From the NCBI GenBank assembly GCA_964035575.1, contig OZ037835.1, positions 1,426,001-1,490,000 of the forward strand: DNA of 64,000 bases, read 5' to 3'. Shown one piece after another: positions 10,245 to 18,650 of the stretch (within the stretch, counting starts at the first letter, position 1; each line of letters starts with the position of its first letter). The notes under the pieces were generated by a model, which saw nothing but the letters and a program-made list of their open reading frames with translations, was not told where the DNA came from and did not search any database. The stretch is from Rhynchopus sp. YZ270_cl-10 (taxonomy: Eukaryota > Euglenozoa > Diplonemea > Diplonemida > Diplonemidae). A program made the position numbers and the translations under genes.

Positions 10245-10731
10245 TGGTGCTTCCCGGGGGGTGTGCATTTCACAAATTTTCACAAAATGTGACAAGTTTT
10301 CACAAATTTTCACCACACGAAAACTGCTACAAAATTGTGAAGGCTGGCGAAAAGTGGTGAAAAGTTGTGAAAAAATGTGAAAAGTTGTGAATAGTTGTGA
10401 AAAGTTGTGAATTGATTTTTTTTTTGTGAGTGCTTTTTTTTTGGGCGGGTGGTGACCCACCCATTGAGGGGCACGCTGGGATTCACAAGATAGAACGTGA
10501 TGTGGTGTACCTGTGTACCTGTGTACTGTGTGATGTGCGGAAATGACGAGAACTTGTCCATTTCGGCAAATTGACCCCACCACTGGCCGGACGGATTCCG
10601 GAAATGCAAATGCCGGCGTTTAAAAGCTTCACCAACGAGAGAAAAAAGGGTAGTGAAAAGTTGTGAATAGTTGTGAAAAGTTGTGAATTGAATTGAAAAT
10701 TTGTGAAATGCATACCCCCCGGGAAGCACCA
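10245..10731. mobile_element. 487-bp MITE with TGTGAAAAGT minisatellite interior
   Basis: The left end TGGTGCTTCCCGGGGGGT (10245) and the right end ACCCCCCGGGAAGCACCA (to 10731) are inverted partners, followed inward by GCATTTCACAAATTTTC and its complement. The 5-bp sequence CCTAC flanks both sides (10240-10244 and 10732-10736) as a likely target duplication. The interior has degenerate TTGTGAAAAG repeats near both ends (about 10310-10410 and 10650-10700). No protein is encoded. Superfamily undetermined. Confidence 0.8.
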
Positions 10732-10935
10732 CCTACTGTACTTAGATGTAAACCACGAAATGGATGTCGGACTGCATAGTCGGGTTTCAACTGGCACAGT
10801 CACGCACCAAGGCACTCAGTTCGCAACAGGGTTTTTGCACTTCAAATCAAAACTCTTTTTTGCCATTTGAAAATGTGAACCTTTCCTCCCTTCCCCGACC
10901 CCTTCCCCCTCACCAATTGTTCCAGCTGTCCCCAA

Positions 10936-11239
10936 TTACTGGGGGGGGGGCGAATAAGAGATCAGGGGTGAATAAGAGATCAGGGCCGAATAAGAGAGGT
11001 TGAGATTTTGGGGGTATTTTTTTTTTTTTTTTTTGCATGCAACAGGGTTTTATCTTGAATTTTTTTTTTGAAATTTTACCCTGTCTACCCGGTCTGGCAA
11101 AAAAGTGGTCAAAATATTTTTTTTGCCTCCGGCGAAAATGTCTTTTTGCTTTTTTTCCCCCAAAAAAATTTTTTTATTTCTGGCTCGTCCGTTCGCCTAA
11201 TAAGAGATGCCACATCTCTTATTCGCCCCCCCCCAGTAA
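10936..11239. mobile_element. 304-bp terminal-inverted-repeat element
   Basis: The left end TTACTGGGGGGGGGGCGAAT (10936) followed by AAGAGAT pairs with the right end near 11214-11239, ATCTCTTATTCGCCCC through CCAGTAA. Next to the left terminus the motif GAATAAGAGA is repeated three times. There is no coding capacity, and no unambiguous target duplication could be identified. Confidence 0.7.
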
Positions 11240-11490
11240 GTTTTTTTCTTTTTTAGAGTTTCTTTTTTGCTGTATTTATTAGATATTTTATGCCCTTCAG
11301 GGTCCACACATGCAACGTTCATTTCCCCCCCTCAGCCCCCCTTGCAATATGACTAGAAACCAACAAAAGAGCAAGTCAACAATTGATCTCAGACAATAAA
11401 AAGCAAGCATTTTCGAAAAATTTCCTTTTTTTTTTTTTTTTTGCGTCAAACCAGAATTTGACACCTACCTTGGCTGGAGTTCAAGGAAAC

Positions 11491-11695
11491 AAAGTCTGCG
11501 TTGTTTCTCTTTCTTGATCGTTCTTGTGTTGCATTGATGCATCCACAGAATTGTTTCATATTCTTTCTATTCCACTGAATAGAAGGTATATGGAGGTGCA
11601 CTAAATGTCGCCGGCCGACGAGAAAAAAAGTCTGCTTTGTGTTTCCTTCTTCTTGATCGTTCTTGCTTTGCATTGATGCATCCACACCAACTTGT
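11491..11695. repeat. Two-copy direct repeat
   Basis: About 60 bp starting AAAGTCTGC and containing CTTGATCGTTCTTG and TTGCATTGATGCATCCACA occurs at about 11491-11553 and about 11628-11690, spaced by about 137 bp. No gene is visible in 11240-11812. Confidence 0.7.
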
Positions 11696-11812
11696 CTGTG
11701 AGGTATATGAAGCTGGTATAGAGCACAAACATGACATTTTGAGCAACACACAAAAAAGAGTCTCTCGAGCATTTTGTAGAGGGAAAAAAAACCAGGCACT
11801 CCGCTAGGTACT

Positions 11813-11841
11813 AAAGTTCTGTTGATTGTCAACAGAACTTT
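11813..11841. repeat. Perfect short hairpin
   Basis: AAAGTTCTGTTGA (11813-11825) and TCAACAGAACTTT (11829-11841) are perfectly complementary around a 3-bp loop. The hairpin is followed by an A-rich run. It lies between genes, about 1.1 kb upstream of receptor copy A. Its role is unknown. Confidence 0.6.
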
Positions 11842-12953
11842 TTGAAAATGGGGGGGGAAAAAAAAAAAAAAAAAGTTCTGCTGAGTGGTTCAGACCCGTT
11901 CTACCTGTCAAAAAAGCTCAGGAGAAGAAGATATGGAGAGGTGAGTGCTCAAACGTCCCAAAAAAGTCAAAATCGGGCGTTGGTAAAAAAAAAAGTTGCG
12001 TACCGTGCGCCTGCGGCGCAAGCATGTACCCCACCAACGTGGACCATCAACAGAATATTTTCAAAATCGGAAATCCTAGCGGAGAGCCTGAAAAAAACCC
12101 TGCAAAAAAAAAAAAAAAAAAAAGGTGACTGAAATGTACCGTTTTTTTGAACGTCCCTTGTGTGCTTTCTCTTCTTTGGATGGAAAGTACATGAAATTAG
12201 TGATTTTTTTTTACATTCATTTCTGTGCGGGTTATGGGTAGAAAGGGAAACGTATGACGTTCGGTAGCGTACCAACTAAAAAAAAAGACGAACGGGGGGG
12301 TTTCATTATATCTTTTACTTTTTCTTTTTTAAATTTAATGTTTGAATCTGACTCTGAGCTATTCAATGGTTTCGCCAGATGATGCCCACGAGAGAACGTT
12401 CTCTTTGTTAGGGCTGATGAGCCAGCTGAATGGGGGATGCGATAAGTGGTATAAAGTGCTATTTTGGGGTCGTCAGCCTTACCATATACTTTGTTGGTAA
12501 ATGAGTCCAAAAGGTTTTAAGCCTTTTTGTGTATCCCATCTAGGCATACTGTACAGATGAACGAATGTTTTGTTCACGGAAACAATGTTCGTCAATAAGA
12601 TATGTGTCGAGGAACATCGAGGAACCAACAGTATCACCTTTTTAAGTTCCTTCCCACATCGACAAACCAATGTTTCGTCTGCACAGTATGTCTAGCGGGG
12701 TGTAGCGTAGAAGGAAATCCTTTACTTCCTCTCGCGGGTATTTGCTGAATATTCATCGGGGAATATCCAGAGTTGCAAAGTTCTCTGTTGGTAACATCCA
12801 CATCTGGTCCGTCACATACCTGGACCGTACACACGGCATACGTATCATTGATACGTTCTGTAGCCTCTGTCTCTCGTCTTCGTGCTTTGTATGGTTCGTG
12901 CAATGTGCCCTGCTTCACACATCCTCTTACTACAGGTCACCCCTACCTTATCC
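11842..12953 (+). promoter_or_regulatory. Upstream region of receptor copy A with truncated conserved leader
   Basis: No gene is seen in the first part. From about 12765 to the ATG at 12954 the sequence matches the leader found in front of copies B, C and D: CTAAGTTCTCTGTTGGTAAC-like sequence, then TGGTCCGTCACATACCTGGA, then a block ending CTTACTACAGGTCACC. Copy A has only the last 190 bp of the roughly 640-bp leader. The conserved block is a candidate promoter or 5' untranslated region; the CTCTTACTACAG segment looks like a splice acceptor. Confidence 0.5.
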
Positions 12954-15900
12954 ATGAATCGATGTCATACGCTGTTGGTGTTGTTCTTGCAAAGTGTCTT
13001 CGCATACGCCGATGTCAACATGCATGGCAGCTGCACAGACTCCGGGTGCTGGCTGAAGTGCGGTGACTATGGCTCCGGTGCCGATCGGAATGTCTACTTC
13101 CTGTACTCTGCCGAGGGGTCGCCACTGGCAAAGGAGATCAACGGCGGTGAGGACGAGAATGTGTTTGCGTGGAAGCTTGGGATACCGGAAGGGGGCAGTC
13201 TTGTGGATGGGTGGACGCTGACACCGGACGGCACCTTCGTGACTGCGTTGAACAGCAGTGCTGACTTTAAGTACACAGCGCTGCTGAAGATGACAGGTGT
13301 GCCCAGTGTGACGCAGATGCCTGACGACTTCTCTGCAGTCGGGAATTTGGAGAACACACACTTCATATCTGTGACCTCGTCGACATCTTTGCGGTACGGG
13401 CCCACCCCTCTCGAGGCAAGGGACATGACCTCATATGATGTAACCGTCACGGCTGTGCACGCCCTGCAGTCGCTGTACCTCGTGGAGGTTGTGCACAGTG
13501 CGTCCAGTTGGACTGCAGTCTGGTGTCTTGCGCTCGACGGCACGCTACACCCCGTGATCCCCACAGCGTGCACGGCGCTGTCGACGACACACAACCCCGT
13601 GAAGGTGCTGACACACGCAGACAGCTTCGCGGTGCTCTACCCAGACGGGACAGTGCAGGCAAGCAGCGTCGGAGCTCTCTCCTCGGTGTCGGACCTCTTC
13701 GTCGTGGACGGCGTCTACTACGCGCTCGTGAACAACACAATACAGACCTGGGGTGCGCTGTCCTCCGAAACCACGCCGGTTGTGCCGTCACACCCGTTCA
13801 ACTTTGTGCCGTACTTCGGGAACACGATCTTCTATGCGAATGCGGAGGGTGGGGTGGTTTTGAACAGGGACAGCACAGTGTCGGTGTGGGGCGACGGCTC
13901 GCACAGCACGGTGCAGACACGCTTTGTGGATGTGGAGAATGTATACGTGAACTCGGGTGCGTTTGTGCTGCTGCACTCCGACATGACGGTGACTGCGTGG
14001 GGGAAGGCGAGCTGTGGCGGGGACTCGTCGAGTGTGGATCATCTGTTTGGGTCTGTCGTCAGCCAGATTGCGACACACCCGGCAAGCCGTGCCTTTGCTG
14101 TCCTCAACGCAATAGGCCGCATCATCACGTGGGGTGGTGGTGATGCATATCTACTGGATAAAGACAGTGCGGAGTTCAACTACTCGTTCATCTTCCCTCT
14201 CCCAACAGGGTTCGTTGGCCAGAGGCTGCCCGATGCGACGGTGTCCTGGGGTGATGTGCCTTCAGACACAGTGATGGAAACCTGTCTGTTGTATGTCACA
14301 GATCAGCGTATGTGTGACACTGTTCGTTGCAAACATGGTTGGTGGAAGCCGAATCCTGCAGAGTTTGTGTGCGACTGGAGCAGTCCGTACCAAGCCTGCT
14401 CAGAGGCAACCTGCTGTGTGGCACCTGTAACAGCTGCACCAACACCAGAACCAACATCTGCACCTGATACGCAGGTTCCAACCACAAGCATCCCCCTGAC
14501 ACTTCCCCCGACACTGCCGCCAGCAACAGCCACCCTCACAGCACCGCCGACAGCGCCTCCTTCAGAGCCGCCAACGCAGGTACCGGCAGAGGACACAGAC
14601 ACTCCACAGAACGATTCAACAGACACAGCTGCAACACTGTCACCCGTAACAGAGGCAACCGTAACAGGGATACCCAGCACACACACTCTGTCACCTGCAA
14701 CAGTCTCACCCTCATCAGAGTTCCCAACGCAGCTGCCAGCAGTGGACACAAATAACGATTCAACAGACACAGTGTCTCCACAGAACAGTGTCACAACACT
14801 GTCGCCCCCAACTGAGTCACCAAGAGATCGCGTGCTGGAGACAGAGACACCTGCAGGTGGCACGGATTCGTCATCCTCTGGCAGCACGGTTGCGGCAGTG
14901 GTATCGAGTATAGGTGTGTGCGTCCTGATGATGCTTCTGTACTGCTGCTATCGTCGCTGTGCTGTGGATGTCAGTGGCGAAGACAATGAGGAAGGTCTCG
15001 TCCTCGAGATGGCAACCGGTCTGCTTGGAACGGACACACAAGAGAACACTGTGCTTGAGACAGACGTTCCTTCCGATGGTATACTGGCAACAGTGGAGGA
15101 TTCTCGTGGCAGTGTGCCGGTGAGTCTTCCCTCGGGTCCTAGTGTCGAAGGCCCATCAGACCCTGTGTACGCGTCGTGGGTGAAGGACCGCGAGGTCGGC
15201 AGTGGTGCCTACGGTGTTGTGTACGTCGGACACCTGTCGGACGGGCGTGTGGTGGCGATGAAGGAGCAGACCTCTGCGACACGTGCAGATGCAGACGAGG
15301 CAGTTGCGAACCTGGAGCTGCTGCGCCGTCTGCGCCACCCACACCTGACGGAGATGTACGACGTGTGCTACGACGTGCCTGGACGGCGCATCTGCTGGCT
15401 CATGGAGTTCGTCTCGGGTGGGTCGCTTGGTGCATACGTGCGCAACCTTGGGCACAAGCTGGAGGAGGCGAAGGTGGTGTTCTACATGCGGCAGGTCCTG
15501 CAGGCAGTGAACTTCCTGCACATGAACAACGTTGTGCACCGTGACATCAAGGGCGAGAACATTCTCCTCACACGTGAGGGCACTGCGAAGCTCTGCGACT
15601 TTGACTCCATCAAATGCTGCGACAGCAACGACACCGACTACAAAACCACTGAAAGCAACATCTGCACACAGATGATGAGCACACAGTACAACACCTTGAT
15701 GGGAACCCCGAACTGGATGGCACCCGAGATGCTTGGACAGCTGACTGGGTTTGTGGAGGCGGGGCCTGCGTGCGACATCTTCAGCTTCGGGAGCACTGTG
15801 TCTGAGGTGCTGAACGAGGGTGTGCCTCCTGGGAACTTTGAGGGTGTGTGGGTGCATCTGGTCAAGACGATGCAGTTCCCGCCTGTGAACATGGTGCAGG

Positions 15901-16961
15901 ACGTGTCGCCTGAGGCCACAAGCTTCCTGTGTGCGTGTCTGAAGCGTGACCCTGAGGAACGCCTCACAGCAGGAGAGCTTCTGGAGGACCCGTTCATGAC
16001 ACGTTGGACAGACGCCCACATGACTGTGTCAGACACGACGTCCTGCCGACTGCTCACACCTCAACAGATGCAGACGAGACAAACAATTGACCCATTCCTC
16101 GGGAAGGGTGCCTTCGGTGTGGTGTACAGGGCAACTGTGGACGGACGTGACGGACACGTTGCTGTGAAGGAAGTGCAGTTGGACGTTTCACACACAAGCA
16201 AGGCACGAGAACGTGTGGAGCGTGAGTTTGTGCTGATGCGTGAGCTGCACCACCCACACATTGTGCCGTACCTCGGACACCTGTGGCGTGACGGGACGCG
16301 GCTCGAGATCTTTATGGAGTACATGCCAGGTGGGTCTGTGCGCAACCTGCTGCGTGCACGCAGGAAGGGTCTAGACGCAGGCACGATCTGCGAGTACACG
16401 AAGCAGGTGCTTCTTGGGCTGGAGTACTTGCACAGGGGTGGGAACGGGTTTGCACCGATTGCACACCGTGATGTTAATGCGGGTCACTTGCTGCTGTCGA
16501 TAGATGCGACAGTGAAGCTGTCGGACTTTGGATGCAGCAAGCTGTTTGAGTCGTCGTCTGAGGAAGTGAGCTTTGGTGCTGCTGGTGCGCAGACGTGTGT
16601 GGGGACGCCGTTCTGGATGGCGCCAGAGGTGCTGCAGCAGCGCACGGAGCGCAGTGGTGACTACGGGACACGGTGCGACGTGTGGTCGCTGGGGTGCACG
16701 GTGATTGAGATGCTGGGTGTGACACCGTGGCGAGCGAACGCACGTGAGGGCGAGCACGAGGTTCTGATGCGCATTCTGACAAGCACAGGTGGCCCGCCGA
16801 TACCTGCAGCTGCGCCGCCTGCACTCACAGCCTTCCTCGCACGCTGCTTTGTGCGCGACCCTGCCTTGCGCCCGTCTGCACAGACGCTCCTCGAAGACGC
16901 TTACATCACACTTGGTGCAGACGAAGACGAGGCCACAGCAGACGTGGAGTGTGTGTGGTAA
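12954..16961 (+). CDS. Receptor copy A: RCC1-like ectodomain, TM, two kinase domains
   Basis: 1335 residues. The ATG at 12954 starts a clear signal peptide (MNRCHTLLVLFLQSVFAYA). Residues about 20-430 hold WG- and G-rich repeats typical of RCC1-like beta-propellers (VSVWGDG, VTAWGK, ITWGGGDA). A Cys-rich segment (CKHGWW to ATCC) follows at about 462-492. A Pro/Thr/Ser stalk spans about 500-640, a single transmembrane helix about 646-668, then CCYRRC. Kinase 1 (about 738-1020) has GSGAYG, AMK, HRDIKGEN, and CDFD in place of DFG. Kinase 2 (about 1045-1320) has GKGAFG, AVK and SDFG, but its catalytic loop reads HRDVNAGH, lacking the usual Lys and Asn. It is therefore probably a membrane receptor with one altered and one impaired kinase; ligand and pathway are unknown. 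Neighbouring copies share over 95% of the kinase sequence by eye. An in-frame GTG at 12882 is rejected as start because it would mask the signal peptide. Confidence 0.9.
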   Translation: MNRCHTLLVLFLQSVFAYADVNMHGSCTDSGCWLKCGDYGSGADRNVYFLYSAEGSPLAKEINGGEDENVFAWKLGIPEGGSLVDGWTLTPDGTFVTALNSSADFKYTALLKMTGVPSVTQMPDDFSAVGNLENTHFISVTSSTSLRYGPTPLEARDMTSYDVTVTAVHALQSLYLVEVVHSASSWTAVWCLALDGTLHPVIPTACTALSTTHNPVKVLTHADSFAVLYPDGTVQASSVGALSSVSDLFVVDGVYYALVNNTIQTWGALSSETTPVVPSHPFNFVPYFGNTIFYANAEGGVVLNRDSTVSVWGDGSHSTVQTRFVDVENVYVNSGAFVLLHSDMTVTAWGKASCGGDSSSVDHLFGSVVSQIATHPASRAFAVLNAIGRIITWGGGDAYLLDKDSAEFNYSFIFPLPTGFVGQRLPDATVSWGDVPSDTVMETCLLYVTDQRMCDTVRCKHGWWKPNPAEFVCDWSSPYQACSEATCCVAPVTAAPTPEPTSAPDTQVPTTSIPLTLPPTLPPATATLTAPPTAPPSEPPTQVPAEDTDTPQNDSTDTAATLSPVTEATVTGIPSTHTLSPATVSPSSEFPTQLPAVDTNNDSTDTVSPQNSVTTLSPPTESPRDRVLETETPAGGTDSSSSGSTVAAVVSSIGVCVLMMLLYCCYRRCAVDVSGEDNEEGLVLEMATGLLGTDTQENTVLETDVPSDGILATVEDSRGSVPVSLPSGPSVEGPSDPVYASWVKDREVGSGAYGVVYVGHLSDGRVVAMKEQTSATRADADEAVANLELLRRLRHPHLTEMYDVCYDVPGRRICWLMEFVSGGSLGAYVRNLGHKLEEAKVVFYMRQVLQAVNFLHMNNVVHRDIKGENILLTREGTAKLCDFDSIKCCDSNDTDYKTTESNICTQMMSTQYNTLMGTPNWMAPEMLGQLTGFVEAGPACDIFSFGSTVSEVLNEGVPPGNFEGVWVHLVKTMQFPPVNMVQDVSPEATSFLCACLKRDPEERLTAGELLEDPFMTRWTDAHMTVSDTTSCRLLTPQQMQTRQTIDPFLGKGAFGVVYRATVDGRDGHVAVKEVQLDVSHTSKARERVEREFVLMRELHHPHIVPYLGHLWRDGTRLEIFMEYMPGGSVRNLLRARRKGLDAGTICEYTKQVLLGLEYLHRGGNGFAPIAHRDVNAGHLLLSIDATVKLSDFGCSKLFESSSEEVSFGAAGAQTCVGTPFWMAPEVLQQRTERSGDYGTRCDVWSLGCTVIEMLGVTPWRANAREGEHEVLMRILTSTGGPPIPAAAPPALTAFLARCFVRDPALRPSAQTLLEDAYITLGADEDEATADVECVW

Positions 16962-17212
16962 GAACCTTCGTTCTGACCACGTGCACTGCTTCTTTTGTTT
17001 CAAACGTTTTTCTTACATTGCTCGCTTACGTTTCGTTGTTTCTGTTCATATTTCATACTTTCATACAGCCCATATTAGCGACTCAGGGTTTGTGCTCCTC
17101 TATAGCCTCTCCCACACTGCGAAACAGGCAGAGGACTCCAACCGCACACTACATCACACAGACCTTTTTACCCTGTGTTCGCAATGATCCCCGTTCATCC
17201 GGTGAAGTGACA
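16962..17212 (+). other. Conserved 3' flank of receptor genes (copy A)
   Basis: About 250 bp directly after the stop codon are nearly identical in copies A, B and C (here up to about CCCCGTTCATC), and partly in D and F. They include CATATTTCATACTTTC and CACACTGCGAAACAGGCAGA. This is probably the 3' untranslated region and downstream spacer of the duplicated unit. The first bases after TGTG are GTAAGAACC, a good splice-donor match. Confidence 0.6.
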
Positions 17213-17317
17213 TCATCCCTGACAACAAACTTGTGGAAGCCAGTGCAGCTGATGCTGTGCGATACCGAATATGATAAGGTGACTAAGCACGAGAGTCTTA
17301 GGGTCCTCTTATAAACC

Positions 17318-17838
17318 TTTCTCAACTGAGAAAAAGTAGCTCTGAGCAAACCCAGTGGAAGACGTGTGAGAATAAATACACTTTTCCTCACGCAGTGTGG
17401 AAAAGTAACAATAATTTTTGGCTGGGGTTTGTGTAGAAAAAAGACTATGTGTGAGGATTTATTGAGGCTTTTTTTGGTGTGAGGAAAAGTAGAGGGGGGG
17501 GTCAAAAAAAAAATTGGGTGGGAGAGTGGGTCATTTTGATATCACTGCTTCACATTTTGTCACTGTGACCAAAATGACCATTTTTTGGTCCATTTTTTCG
17601 GCCAAAAATTTGGTACCACAGGGCCATACCATAAACTGGGATTATCAATCTTTTGAAAATACGACCTGGTATTCGGGCATAGTAGCCTTACTGGGTGTCG
17701 AGCAGAGCCAATCTTAATAGTAAAATTCGATTTTCTGTGAAAAATATTTTCACCCAAAAAACGTCTTTTTTTTCTGCATATTCACCCCACACTTCTTCCA
17801 CGGGTTTGCTTAGAGCTACTTTTCCTTCAGTTGAGAAA
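17318..17838. mobile_element. MITE-like element between receptor copies A and B
   Basis: The left end TTTCTCAACTGAGAAAAAGT (17318) continues with AGCTCTGAGCAAACCCAGTGG, and the right end (about 17795-17838) carries the inverse, ending CAGTTGAGAAA. The arms are about 45 bp with a few mismatches. Its roughly 430-bp interior has poly-G/poly-A runs and no credible gene. No certain target duplication was seen. It accounts for part of the longer A-B spacing. Confidence 0.65.
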
Positions 17839-18019
17839 ACTATTATATTCTGGTGACATCTTCACTTTCCCTCCACTCGTGCCCTTTCGGAAACTCGTGG
17901 CTGACTTTATCACACTCGCTTCGCTCGTGGGGTAAAATGCCACTCGTTTCTGAAAGGTACACTCGTGTGAGGAAAAGTGAATATTTCCTCAGACGAATAC
18001 ATAGATATTTCTTTGTATT

Positions 18020-18650
18020 TAAGTTCAACTTTCATTTCCTTCCACCACAACAAGCATTTCACACCACATGAGAATATGGCTTGCAAACTCTTGCAGTGCT
18101 TGTCCCCCCATGATCTGAATACGCGCAGCTACGCTGTCGTTGTGTTTTACAGATGCTGTTGTGTCAAACCTTTCGTGTGCTGTGTGCTAGACTTTAGTAT
18201 CCACCTCTGTGAGAGAGTTATTCAAGTGACCGTTTATTTTAAGTTGTCGTACCAATCAAAAAATATGAATTTCTGTACCTCGGGTTTTATTGCCCTGCCT
18301 TTTCATAAATACCACAGTTCTGAACTTCGGGCCAAATGGCTACTTTTACTGACGTCAAGTTCCGGGTTGTTCTGTGTTATCACACTACTCCTGGTAACTT
18401 CTTTCTGTTGTGGACGATGTTCTTCCTCTCGCAGGGATTTGCTGATTAATTACCACGGAAAACACAAAGTCGCTAAGTTCTCTGTTGGTAACAACCACAT
18501 CTGGTCCGTCACATACCTGGACCGTACACACGGCATACGTATCACTGATACGTTCTGTAGCCTCTGTCTCCCGTCTTCGTGCTTTGTATGGTTCGTGCAA
18601 TGTGCCCTGCTTCACACATCCTCTTACTACAGGTCACCCCTACCTTATCC
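18020..18650 (+). promoter_or_regulatory. Conserved leader of receptor copy B, with upstream open frame
   Basis: About 630 bp are shared, at high identity, with 23100-23729 (copy C) and 28615-29244 (copy D). An open frame of about 200 residues (containing MACKLLQCLSPHDLNT) runs through it and ends at a TGA that overlaps the receptor start as ATGA. B carries 4 extra bases and D 1 extra base relative to C near 18400. B and D thus share one frame while C is shifted. This argues against firm coding, so I treat it as a 5' leader or promoter. Confidence 0.5.

Noticed and set aside
12882-12953. Upstream GTG/ATG starts extending receptor N-termini
   Set aside because: They would bury the hydrophobic signal peptide that begins at 12954, and copy E lacks the extension.
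15156-16019. Long minus-strand open frames (up to about 290 codons) opposite the kinase domains in every receptor copy
   Set aside because: They recur only because the sense sequence is duplicated and GC-rich at third positions; no domain, and the sense strand carries clear kinase motifs.
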